From assembly GCA_035512595.1 (NCBI GenBank), contig DATKDU010000463.1:1-7768 (forward strand): 7,768 bases of DNA, given 5' to 3'. Position 1 is the stretch's first letter; every line of letters begins with the position of its first letter. The stretch is from DATKDU01 sp035512595 (GTDB lineage Bacteria; Planctomycetota; Planctomycetia; Pirellulales; Pirellulaceae). The notes beneath the pieces are model-generated. The model saw only the letters and a program-made list of their open reading frames with translations. It was not told the origin of the DNA and searched no databases. The translations under genes and the position numbers were made by a program. Of the stretch, positions 1-6,389 are shown piece after piece.

Positions 1-59
1 ACCCGACTCAGCACCTCCAGCCGCCTCCGCTCCTTGCCACTCATCGACAATGTCTCCAT
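1..59 (-). CDS. Transposase, N-terminal fragment cut by window edge
   Basis: Only the first 19 codons are visible. The ATG at 59 has an excellent SD (AAAGGAGGTG) 4 nt upstream, and a second in-frame ATG lies at 44. The sequence after the second Met reads MSGKERRRLEVLSR. This pattern is familiar from the N-terminus of ISNCY-type transposases, just before their helix-turn-helix, which binds the element ends; the DDE catalytic core would follow outside the window. The upstream tandem repeats support this assignment. Whether the transposase is intact cannot be judged here. The start at 59 is chosen for its SD, but the one at 44 matches the family N-terminus better as far as I recall. Confidence 0.55.
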   Translation of the reverse strand, partial: METLSMSGKERRRLEVLSR

Positions 60-62
60 GAC

Positions 63-79
63 CACCTCCTTTGGAGGTG
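63..79 (-). promoter_or_regulatory. SD-sequestering hairpin of the transposase gene
   Basis: A perfect 7-bp inverted repeat (CACCTCC, 3-nt loop, GGAGGTG) contains the whole SD of the transposase gene. In the minus-strand transcript the GGAGGTG arm is the ribosome binding site and pairs with the CACCTCC arm just upstream. The structure should lower translation, a control known for several transposases (for example, protection of IS10 against read-through transcripts). Confidence 0.6.
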
Positions 80-85
80 ATTGTC

Positions 86-133
86 TATGGGGACATTTCT
101 ATCTGCGCCTTATGGGGACATTTCTATCTGCGC
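86..133. repeat. Two tandem direct copies of a 23-bp IS terminal sequence
   Basis: Copies at 86-108 and 111-133 are identical over 23 bp and start 25 bp apart, with a 2-bp spacer (CT). Each begins TATGGGGACATTTC and ends ATCTGCGC. They lie immediately upstream of the transposase ribosome binding site and probably act as transposase binding sites at the element end; they may also overlap its promoter. Confidence 0.75.
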
Positions 134-164
134 ATTACAAGAATCTTGCCTATTCTCACCATCG

Positions 165-186
165 GCCTTTTTGGGCTGAAAAAGGC
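165..186. terminator. Hairpin downstream of sppA, possible bidirectional terminator
   Basis: The arms GCCTTTTT (165-172) and AAAAAGGC (179-186) are perfectly complementary around a 6-nt loop. The hairpin lies 65 bp beyond the sppA stop, between that gene and the insertion sequence. No clear run of T follows outside the stem on either strand, so termination is plausible but not certain. Confidence 0.4.
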
Positions 187-250
187 TGCTTTTCCGCCGC
201 GGCAGGGTCGCAAACTGGCTTGTTTTCTCGCGGAAATACCGCCGCGGCAC

Positions 251-1342
251 CTACCGCGACGAAGCCGCCGTCGGCAGCGTGGTGTACAAGTAGTAAGCCC
301 TGGGGGTCGCCAGATCCTGAATCCGCGATAGGTCCCAGGGCCCGGGTGCGACCCGCGACTGCATCAGCGGGACGTCGTCCCACATCGAGATCGGCCGCGT
401 GTATTTCACCGCCTTGACGTCGCTTTGGGTGAGGCTGGCCAGCTCGATGGCCCGATCGATGGCATCCTCCAGAAAGCCGACCTTGTCGATCAGGCCGCTG
501 GCCACTGCCTGCTCGGCGGTAAACACTTCCCCCGTGGCCAGCACATCGAGGGCGGCGGGGTCCTTGGCGAATTTTGGCCGTCCCTCGTGGATCACCTTTT
601 TGAACCGGTCGAACATCTCATTGATGTTCTTCTGGATGATCTCGCGGTGCTCGGGCGGGATCGGCTTGGTCATGGCGAGCATCTGTTTCCGCTCGTGCGT
701 CACGATCGAATCATCCTTGATGTCATAGCGAGCCAACAGGCCGCTCAGGTCGTAATGCGGCATGATCACGCCGATGCTGCCGGTGACGCAGGTCGGCTCG
801 GCGAAGATCGCCTGGTCCTGGTCCTCGACCGCCATCGAGACGTAATACCCCCCGCTGGCCGCCATCCCCCCCATGCTCACCACCAGCGGCACTCCTTTTT
901 CCTTCTTGAGCTTTCGCAGGTGATGGAGCAGATAGTCCGCGCCGGTCACAGCCCCGCCGGGAGAATCGACCCGCACCACGATCGCCTTCACGTCGGCATC
1001 TTCCCGCACGCGCCGGATCTGCTTGAGGACAAAGCCCTCGGACTCGTCGCTATCGATGACGCCGCTGACCGTGATGATGGCGATCTTGTTCGATCCGTCG
1101 TCGAAATCGGCGAGTGTCTTCTCCTCCAATCCGTCGTTCTCCACGAATTGCGCCGCCAGGATCGCCCCGATGACGATGAGCAAAAGCAAGCTGCCGCAGG
1201 CCAGAAACCCGAGCCACCCCAAGGCCATGAGCAGCATTCCCAGTCCGCTGGATCGCTGCACGAGCACCACTTGCTGTGAATTGGCTGCCGCGGGGGACAA
1301 CGGCTGGCCGCCCAAGGGATCGGAGGGGGAAAAGGTAGACAT
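251..1342 (-). CDS. sppA: Signal peptide peptidase SppA (S49 family)
   Basis: A 363-residue membrane-anchored serine protease that cleaves signal peptides left in the cytoplasmic membrane after signal peptidase action. A Pro/Ser-rich N-terminal tail is followed by one membrane segment (about residues 36-67) and the S49 domain (about 86-305). The catalytic Ser is S163 in GGMAASGGYY; the general base is probably K219 in HERKQMLAM, by alignment with the short Bacillus-type SppA Ser-Lys dyad. VRVDSPGG (123-130) and TGSIGVI (187-193) are further family motifs. The length fits the short SppA type rather than the double-domain E. coli enzyme (618 residues). The ATG at 1342 has AGAAGGA 9-10 nt upstream; an in-frame GTG at 1372 would add 10 residues and has a poorer SD. 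The gene lies last in the opp gene set. About 60 C-terminal residues after the core are unrecognised. Confidence 0.92.
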   Translation of the reverse strand: MSTFSPSDPLGGQPLSPAAANSQQVVLVQRSSGLGMLLMALGWLGFLACGSLLLLIVIGAILAAQFVENDGLEEKTLADFDDGSNKIAIITVSGVIDSDESEGFVLKQIRRVREDADVKAIVVRVDSPGGAVTGADYLLHHLRKLKKEKGVPLVVSMGGMAASGGYYVSMAVEDQDQAIFAEPTCVTGSIGVIMPHYDLSGLLARYDIKDDSIVTHERKQMLAMTKPIPPEHREIIQKNINEMFDRFKKVIHEGRPKFAKDPAALDVLATGEVFTAEQAVASGLIDKVGFLEDAIDRAIELASLTQSDVKAVKYTRPISMWDDVPLMQSRVAPGPWDLSRIQDLATPRAYYLYTTLPTAASSR

Positions 1343-1397
1343 CGCGCGATTTCCTTCTGGCGTAGTGAGCACCTGCCCGGTCGGAAACTCATTTTAG

Positions 1398-1589
1398 TCA
1401 GTTATCCGGGGCAAACAACGCGGATGCCAAGGTTCGCCGCTCGGGCACCTGGCCGCCCGCCCGCTCTGCTGGCACGATCATGTGGTCCGCCACGGGGGTG
1501 ACACGTGCAAACAGGGTGTCCCATGTGGCACGATTCGCGATCGCATCGATCTGTGCCGCCTGCTCATCCTCTTGGGATTGTTCCCGCAA
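1398..1589 (-). CDS. Possible small hypothetical protein between oppC and sppA
   Basis: The gap between the oppC-like stop and sppA contains an open frame ending at 1398. From a TTG at 1589 it encodes 63 residues, acidic and Gln-rich at first, then WDTLFARVTPVADHMIV and a basic, Ala-rich end. Third codon positions are about three-quarters G or C, in line with coding use here. Against it, there is no ATG or GTG in a good position and no clear SD, and the frame stays open back through oppC, where it is only a shadow. I recognise no domain. If real, it would be cotranscribed with opp and sppA, with 55 nt to the sppA ATG. Confidence 0.3.
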   Translation of the reverse strand: MREQSQEDEQAAQIDAIANRATWDTLFARVTPVADHMIVPAERAGGQVPERRTLASALFAPDN

Positions 1590-1612
1590 TTCGTCCCCAA
1601 CCGCTGCCGGTT

Positions 1613-2968
1613 CTACCGATTCTTCATCCGCGGGTCGAGCGCGTCGCGCAGGCCGTCGCCGAGGAAATTGAGGGCGAACAGCGTCAGGGCCAGGGCGACG
1701 CCGGGAAACACGACCAGCCACCAGTGGATTTCCAGCGGCGTAATGACCTTCAGCCCCTCGCTCATGAGGAGGCCCCACGAGACGTCCGGCGGCTGCACCC
1801 CCAGCCCCAAAAACGACAGGAACGCCTCGAACAGCATGACGCTCGGAATGGTCAGCGTCAGGTAGACGATCACGATCCCCAGCACGTTGGGGATCAAATG
1901 CCGAAAGACGATCCGCGGGGTGCCAGCGCCGATGGTGCGGGCCGCATCGACGAACTGCTCGTGCTTGAGGCTGATGATCTGTCCGCGGACGACGCGGGCC
2001 ATCGTCAGCCAGTAGATCGCCCCAATGACGAAGTAGAAGATCACGATCTGGTCGATCCCCCAGCGGGCCAGCCGCGCCTTGATCGAGTCCTCGCTGAGGA
2101 TCGTGATCAGAAAGATCACGATGAAGATGAACGGGATCGAGTACAGGATGTCCACGATCCGCATCATCACCGTGTCCACGATGCCGCCCAGATACCCCGA
2201 TACTGCGCCGTAGCTGACGCCGATGGCCAGCGAGACGAGGGTCGCCACGAGGCCGACGATGATCGAGACCCGCGCTCCCCAGAAGATGCGCGCGAGGACA
2301 TCCCGCCCCAGCTCGTCCCGTCCGCAGAGCGACGGGACCGACCACTTGCCGAAGACGGCGATCCGTGCCTTGAGGAGCTGCCACGTCAGCGGCCCGGGAT
2401 TGTTCCACAGGCGATTCAAAGGATGGGCCAGCCACTTGCCTTCAAGCTGGCCTTTTAGCGCCTCTTTTTCCTTTTCCTTGGCCGCCTTTTCCTTTTCGAT
2501 CGCCCCTCTTTCCTTCTCCGCGGCGGTTTCTACTGTCGCCGGTTTTTTCTTCGCGGCTGTTTTCGTGCCCTCTGGCTTGGGTGGCAGACGATCAAGCCGG
2601 CGATGTAGCTCGCCGATTTCCTTCTCCACGCGGCGGAGCTCCTGCTTATCCAGCTCGATTCCCTGCTCCAATCGTCTCCGTTCCCGATCATCGTACTCTA
2701 AAGTCACCGCCTCGCTACTCGGCGGCTGATACTTATGCTCGGCATCGGAAATCTGATGCTGCGGCGATTGAAGCGGCAACAGCGGCGTGAAGAACGCCAA
2801 GAGGCCCAGCGCGCACAAAAACCACAGCGAACCCATCGCCGCCCAATTCTTCTTCAGCCGCCGCCAGGCATCTTTCCACAGCGAAATGCCGCGGATCTGC
2901 GCAGCCTCACCCAGGAGCGCCTGGTAACGCTCGCGGGACGGTGCAGGAAGTGTTTCCACGGCGGACAA
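1613..2968 (-). CDS. oppC: Peptide ABC transporter permease, OppC-like, with coiled-coil insert
   Basis: A 451-residue inner-membrane permease subunit of an oligopeptide/dipeptide importer; E. coli OppC has 302. Membrane segments are near residues 45-65, 233-258, 270-292, 305-325, 357-385 and 412-437. Family marks are GRDELGRDVLARI (216-228), the EAA loop DAARTIGAGTPRIVFRHLIPN (about 341-361) that docks the ATPase, and the end GLRDALDPR. The extra length lies between the first two membrane segments: residues about 90-178 are a Glu/Lys/Arg-rich coiled coil, first Leu-rich heptads, then a Lys/Glu/Ala stretch. By family topology this loop faces outward. The start is TTG, 3 nt after the oppB-like stop, with GGAG 6 nt upstream; a GTG three codons in is an alternative. 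The subfamily (Opp, Dpp or other) and the true substrate are not fixed by sequence. Confidence 0.88.
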   Translation of the reverse strand: MSAVETLPAPSRERYQALLGEAAQIRGISLWKDAWRRLKKNWAAMGSLWFLCALGLLAFFTPLLPLQSPQHQISDAEHKYQPPSSEAVTLEYDDRERRRLEQGIELDKQELRRVEKEIGELHRRLDRLPPKPEGTKTAAKKKPATVETAAEKERGAIEKEKAAKEKEKEALKGQLEGKWLAHPLNRLWNNPGPLTWQLLKARIAVFGKWSVPSLCGRDELGRDVLARIFWGARVSIIVGLVATLVSLAIGVSYGAVSGYLGGIVDTVMMRIVDILYSIPFIFIVIFLITILSEDSIKARLARWGIDQIVIFYFVIGAIYWLTMARVVRGQIISLKHEQFVDAARTIGAGTPRIVFRHLIPNVLGIVIVYLTLTIPSVMLFEAFLSFLGLGVQPPDVSWGLLMSEGLKVITPLEIHWWLVVFPGVALALTLFALNFLGDGLRDALDPRMKNR

Positions 2969-2971
2969 CGG

Positions 2972-3910
2972 TTACTCCATCTTCACCCGCGGGTCGATGA
3001 TCGCGTATGACAAATCGACGAGCGTGTTCATCACCAGCAAGAGCGCCGTGTAAACGACGACCATGCCCAGCGCCAGCGTGTAGTCGCGCTGCATGGCCGC
3101 ATCGATGAAGAAGCTTCCCATGCCGGGAACGTTGAAAATCCTCTCCAGCACGAGCGAACCCGTCAGGATTCCGGCGGTGGCCGGGCCAATGTACGACACC
3201 ACGGGGAGGATCGCGCCGCGCAGCGCGTGCTTGACGATCACCGTCCGCGGCGCGAGTCCCTTGGCGTAGGCCGTACGGATGTAATCCAGGTTGAGCACCT
3301 CCAGCATGCCCGCCCGCGTGAGCCTCGCGATATAGGCCGCGTAAGGAGCGGCTACGCACAGCGCGGGAAGGAGTGCCTGCTGGATTGAACCCCAACCGGC
3401 CGCTGGGACAAGCTGGAGCCAAAAGACGATGAGAATGATCGACAAGCTGGCGAGGACGAAGTTGGGAACGGCGATTCCCACCGTTGCCAGAAGCATGAAA
3501 CCAAAGTCGAAGATCGTATTTCGCCGCACGGCGGAGATGACGCCGGCCGTCATTCCGAATAAGAGCGCCAGGACCAGTGCAATGATCCCAAGCGTGGCGG
3601 AGACCGGAAATCCCTGGGCGATGACTTCGTTGACCGTGTAATCCTCCATTCGCATGCTCGGGCCGAAGTCGAAAAAGACCGCGGCATTCGTCAAATGCCG
3701 CACGTACTGCATGGGAAGCGGCTCATCCATGTGGTAGCGGGCTTCGAGCTGCCGCTGGATCGCTGGCGGGACCTTCTTATCGGAGGCAAACGGCCCGCCC
3801 GGCACGGCCCGCATCAGAAAAAACGAAAACGTGTAGACGACCCACAGCGTGAGGAGCATCCACCCCAGCCGCTTGCCGACAACCAGCAGCGTCTCGACCA
3901 GCGGGTTCAT
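2972..3910 (-). CDS. oppB: Peptide ABC transporter permease, OppB-like
   Basis: A 312-residue permease subunit, close to E. coli OppB (306), forming the membrane channel with the OppC-like protein. It shows a first membrane segment (about 14-34), AVPGGPF (35-41) after it, and five further segments at about 103-127, 136-165, 180-197, 233-256 and 277-300. The EAA loop LDYIRTAYAKGLAPRTVIVKHALR (208-231, G at 218) is the ATPase docking site. It ends in the typical DLSYAIIDPRVK. The ATG at 3910 overlaps the stop of the binding-protein gene by 4 nt (ATGA), which suggests translational coupling, and GGGAG lies 7 nt upstream. No unusual insert is seen, unlike in its two partners. Confidence 0.92.
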   Translation of the reverse strand: MNPLVETLLVVGKRLGWMLLTLWVVYTFSFFLMRAVPGGPFASDKKVPPAIQRQLEARYHMDEPLPMQYVRHLTNAAVFFDFGPSMRMEDYTVNEVIAQGFPVSATLGIIALVLALLFGMTAGVISAVRRNTIFDFGFMLLATVGIAVPNFVLASLSIILIVFWLQLVPAAGWGSIQQALLPALCVAAPYAAYIARLTRAGMLEVLNLDYIRTAYAKGLAPRTVIVKHALRGAILPVVSYIGPATAGILTGSLVLERIFNVPGMGSFFIDAAMQRDYTLALGMVVVYTALLLVMNTLVDLSYAIIDPRVKME

Positions 3911-5910
3911 CGGCGAACTCCCGCCGCGTCACGCACGTGCTTGTCGATCCAGATGAGATTCAGCGGGTGCGTGTCCTGGGCGTTGAGGAACCACCCCTGC
4001 ACGTGCGGCTTGACGAGGTTCTTGGAGACTCGCCAGTAAATCGGCAGGATGGGGGATTCGTCGAGCAGGATCTGCTCGGCATCGTGCAGCATTTGCAGCC
4101 GCTTCTGCGGATCATCCTCCCTGCCGGCTTCGGCGATAAGCTGGTCGAACGGCTTGCTCTTCCAGCCGGTCTGGTTCTGCCCGCTGGTGCTGGTCCACAT
4201 GTCCAGAAACGTGTTGGGATCGGGATAGTCGCCGACCCACCCCGCCCGGCAGACCGAGTAATCGAGCTTGTCCTGCGCGGACAGGTAGCTGTTCCATTCA
4301 ATGCCGCGGAGCCTCGTCTTGATTCCCAGGTTCTCGCGCCACAGTTGCTGGACCCGCTCGGCAATCGTTTTATGAATATCGAGGTCGTTGTACATGATTT
4401 CAACTTCGGGCAGTCCCTGGCCACCGGGATAGCCGGCCTCCTCCAGCAGTTTGCGAGCAGCTTCGGGATTGAATTCGCTGCCGGTGGCGGAGGTGTAGCC
4501 GGGAAGCCCCGGCGGGACGACGGCGGTCGCCGGCATGTCGCCGGCCTGCGTCACCACGTCGCAGATGTTCTTTTTGTCGATTGCCAGGTTAAGCGCCCGG
4601 CGGACCAGCGGGTTGTCGAGGCCCGGCCGCGTAGTGTTGATGCGGTAGAAATAGACCGTCAGCTCCGGCGCGGTCTTGAACTGCGTGCCGAGCCTCTTCT
4701 TGATGGTGGGGAGCATCGATACCGGGATTTGCGTTCCCCAATCGATCTGGTCGTCGAGAAACATGTTGAGCGTCGTCGTCTCCGAGCGGACGACCAGTGC
4801 GTCCACCGTTTCCAGGCGGACGTTATAGGCGTCCCAGTAGAGCGGGTTCTTCACGAAGCGGATCCGGTCGCGGATGCGGCGGAACTCCATCGTGAACGGG
4901 CCGTTGCAAACCATGTTTTCCGGCTTCGTCCAGTTCGGCGAACCGTGGTCCTCGACGCAGCGGCGATTGACCGGAAAATACGGATAGAAGGCGACCAGCT
5001 CGTTGAAGAACGGCGTCGGCGCCTTAAGCGTGACCACGAGCTTCTGTGTCGATTCCGCCTTGACCCCTACCGTCGATTCGAAGTCGGGGAGGATGTGCAG
5101 CGCGCGAAGCGTTCCACCCGCATAGATAAACTGCGACTGCTCGGGATCCTTGGAAACGGCCATCAAATCCCCCTTGCGAAACCGGTGCCGGGCCCGATCC
5201 CAGCCCGAGCGGCGGATCGACGCCAGCCGGACGAAGTAGACCCACTGGTCCTTCCACTTGGCTTCGATCCGCTCCTTCTGTTCGTCGGAGGCGTCGGCCG
5301 GGACCGTGGGCTTTGCCCCTTTGCGAATCTCTTCGACCTTACCCAACAGGAGTGTGCCGCGGGGAAACGGCTGCAGGGGATCGCGGCGCGTCGGCAGTTC
5401 AACCTCGACTTCCGTGCCCACGTCCACATGGGCCGTGTTGTATTCCTCCCCCCCTTTCAAATAGTAAAGCTGATAGGCGTACTTGCCGGCCGTCTCTGGG
5501 TGGAGCGTCCGCCGCCACGACCAGGCGAAGTCCTCGGCCATCACCGATTCACCATTGGACCACTGCGCGTCCTTGCGGAGATGGAAGGTATAGGTCAGAC
5601 CGTCCGGCGAGACCTCGTAACGCTCGGCCATGGCCGGCTCCGGCGTCATCGGCACGTTTTCGCCAGGGGCAAACTTGTCCTGCCAGCGCTCCGGGGGCAT
5701 CGACCGCAGCAAGCCCTCAAACAGGGCGTTCAGGACGCGGTGCTCCGGCTGACCCGTCGCCTTGGCCGGATCGGCCGTCTGGATTTCATTGCCGTTGTCG
5801 TAGGTGAAATCGGCGGTAGGAAGGCGCTCAAAGGCCAAGGCCCACGTCAGCGCTGCTAGCCCCAGGGCGATAGCCAGCCAGGGAAACGCTTTGCGAACGG
5901 GGTGGGACAT
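3907..5910 (-). CDS. oppA: Peptide-binding protein of ABC importer, OppA-like, with extra domain
   Basis: A 667-residue extracytoplasmic solute-binding protein (SBP_bac_5 family); E. coli OppA has 543. It captures peptides and delivers them to the OppB/OppC-like channel. Family marks are GLTYTFHLRKDAQWSNGE (104-121), the ENMVCNGPFTM region (331-341), LVRRALNLAIDK (435-446) and CRAGWVGDYPDPNTFLD (554-570), which parallels ARAGWCADYNEPTSFL of E. coli OppA. By comparison, residues about 155-280 hold roughly 105 extra residues, rich in charged and beta-prone sequence, that I do not recognise. The N-terminus is a hydrophobic segment (9-27) without a lipobox Cys, so it is a cleaved signal peptide or a membrane anchor, not a standard lipoprotein. 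The ATG at 5910 has no SD; a C-rich repeat arm sits there instead. The substrate is inferred, not proven. Confidence 0.9.
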   Translation of the reverse strand: MSHPVRKAFPWLAIALGLAALTWALAFERLPTADFTYDNGNEIQTADPAKATGQPEHRVLNALFEGLLRSMPPERWQDKFAPGENVPMTPEPAMAERYEVSPDGLTYTFHLRKDAQWSNGESVMAEDFAWSWRRTLHPETAGKYAYQLYYLKGGEEYNTAHVDVGTEVEVELPTRRDPLQPFPRGTLLLGKVEEIRKGAKPTVPADASDEQKERIEAKWKDQWVYFVRLASIRRSGWDRARHRFRKGDLMAVSKDPEQSQFIYAGGTLRALHILPDFESTVGVKAESTQKLVVTLKAPTPFFNELVAFYPYFPVNRRCVEDHGSPNWTKPENMVCNGPFTMEFRRIRDRIRFVKNPLYWDAYNVRLETVDALVVRSETTTLNMFLDDQIDWGTQIPVSMLPTIKKRLGTQFKTAPELTVYFYRINTTRPGLDNPLVRRALNLAIDKKNICDVVTQAGDMPATAVVPPGLPGYTSATGSEFNPEAARKLLEEAGYPGGQGLPEVEIMYNDLDIHKTIAERVQQLWRENLGIKTRLRGIEWNSYLSAQDKLDYSVCRAGWVGDYPDPNTFLDMWTSTSGQNQTGWKSKPFDQLIAEAGREDDPQKRLQMLHDAEQILLDESPILPIYWRVSKNLVKPHVQGWFLNAQDTHPLNLIWIDKHVRDAAGVRR

Positions 5911-5914
5911 GGGA

Positions 5915-6010
5915 GGGTTCAGGGTTCAGAGAGAGGAGGAGTTGGGGGCCAGGAGCCAGGGGGACAGGAGACAAGTAGATAGATGCCGTTGTGCCCTGAA
6001 CCCTGAACCC
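5915..6010. repeat. Inverted-repeat element abutting the oppA start
   Basis: The 15-bp arms GGGTTCAGGGTTCAG (5915-5929) and CTGAACCCTGAACCC (5996-6010) are perfectly complementary, and each arm is itself a tandem repeat of a 7-bp unit. The interior is purine-rich, and its stretch 5945-5973 matches, in opposite orientation, a repeat at 7321-7348. The left arm lies 5-19 nt ahead of the oppA ATG, so the element forms most of the near 5' leader of that gene. It is probably a dispersed intergenic repeat. Confidence 0.7.
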
Positions 6011-6248
6011 CGCTGCTAGTCGTGTCATGGTAAGGCTTTCCGCGACAGGCGGCAACTTGGCCGCTGGCGGTGTTGGCAGACCGCGAGACCGGCAAAATCG
6101 GCGAAATCGGCCTGGCGACTATTCCCTCGGGACGGCCGGGCGGATTACAATGCTGCGTGTACTCGATGGGCGTCGGCCGGAAGATCGAAGCAGTCCACGT
6201 TCTGTGGATCCTGCCGGCTGACGAAACGGGATGAACTGTCAGCACTTT

Positions 6249-6324
6249 TGCGAAGTCATTTTTAGCGGGCCGTATTCCCGCCGAGGCCTTGGTGCGCGCT
6301 TAAGCCGCGCCGGGGAACTTCGCA
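6249..6324 (+). other. Possible structured RNA leader (closing stem plus two hairpins)
   Basis: TGCGAAGT (6249-6256) is complementary to ACTTCGCA (6317-6324). They enclose two hairpins: GCGGG/CCCGC (6265-6269 with 6277-6281, 7-nt loop) and a GC-rich stem, 6294-6299 with 6304-6310, with a TTAA loop and one bulged C. The arrangement could fold as a three-way junction upstream of the regulator gene. It matches no riboswitch or RNA class I know, and GC-rich DNA gives such pairings by chance fairly often. Confidence 0.25.
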
Positions 6325-6355
6325 CCGAAACCGGAACTCTAGCAGAGGAATTTCT

Positions 6356-6375
6356 GAACCTTTATTCAAAGGTTC
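6356..6375. promoter_or_regulatory. Perfect palindrome ahead of arsR-type gene, likely operator
   Basis: The arms GAACCTTT (6356-6363) and AAAGGTTC (6368-6375) are perfectly complementary around ATTC. The site is AT-richer than its surroundings, ends 4 nt before the SD and 14 nt before the ATG of the ArsR-type gene. Size, symmetry and position fit an autoregulatory operator for a dimeric winged-helix repressor. A role as an RNA hairpin in the leader is the alternative. Confidence 0.5.
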
Positions 6376-6389
6376 TGTAAGAGGCACTC

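Larger units (their letters stand above)
1..133 (-). mobile_element. Left-running insertion sequence, 5' end only (ISNCY/IS1202-like)
   Basis: This is the end of an insertion sequence that continues beyond the left edge. From right to left it shows two direct copies of a 23-bp terminal sequence (86-108 and 111-133), a hairpin holding a strong ribosome binding site (63-79), and the start of a transposase reading frame (59 to the edge). Ends of the form GGGGACATTTCTATCT next to a helix-turn-helix transposase are, from memory, typical of ISNCY/IS1202-like elements. The family name rests on that recollection and on the short protein N-terminus. The outer boundary is placed at the end of the second repeat copy, and no target duplication can be tested because the other end is missing. 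Confidence 0.55.
5911..6389. other. Divergent intergenic region between oppA and arsR-type gene
   Basis: A 479-bp spacer from which both flanking genes are read outward, so promoters for the opp set (minus) and the regulator (plus) should lie here. It contains the 97-bp inverted-repeat element, a possible structured stretch (6249-6324) and the regulator palindrome. The short open frames inside it have no recognisable features. I see no pair of -35/-10 boxes good enough to call on either strand. Confidence 0.6.

Noticed and set aside
86..133. CRISPR repeats
   Set aside because: Only two copies with a 2-bp spacer, located at an IS end; no array structure.
425..1279. Plus-strand open frame of 284 codons antisense to sppA
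   Set aside because: The S49 motifs are on the minus strand, and the plus translation is His/Asp/Arg-rich without any family pattern.
1598..1640. Frameshift extending the OppC-like protein into the following open frame
   Set aside because: The protein already ends in the normal family C-terminus (GLRDALDPR plus a few residues), so no extension is needed.
1590..2435. Second minus-strand frame overlapping oppC, continuous with the small ORF at 1398-1589
   Set aside because: Within oppC it is an Arg/Pro-rich shift of the real frame. Only the part beyond the oppC stop was kept as a weak candidate.
1505..2458. Plus-strand open frame antisense to the oppC-like gene
   Set aside because: Shadow of a real gene; Asp/Arg/His-rich composition and no recognisable motif.
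3937..5859. Very long plus-strand open frame (640 codons) antisense to the oppA-like gene
   Set aside because: It mirrors the codon structure of oppA, has Arg/Asp/Val-rich low-information sequence and no domain; open antisense frames are common in GC-rich genes.
6146..6151. TACAAT as a plus-strand -10 box
   Set aside because: No matching -35 at suitable spacing, and it lies some 240 bp from the regulator start.
5919..6245. Open frames on both strands in the oppA-arsR spacer
   Set aside because: No SD, no domain, and they run across the inverted-repeat element.
6249..6324. tRNA or tRNA-like gene
   Set aside because: Size is similar, but there is no anticodon arm, T-loop signature or CCA-proximal acceptor arrangement.
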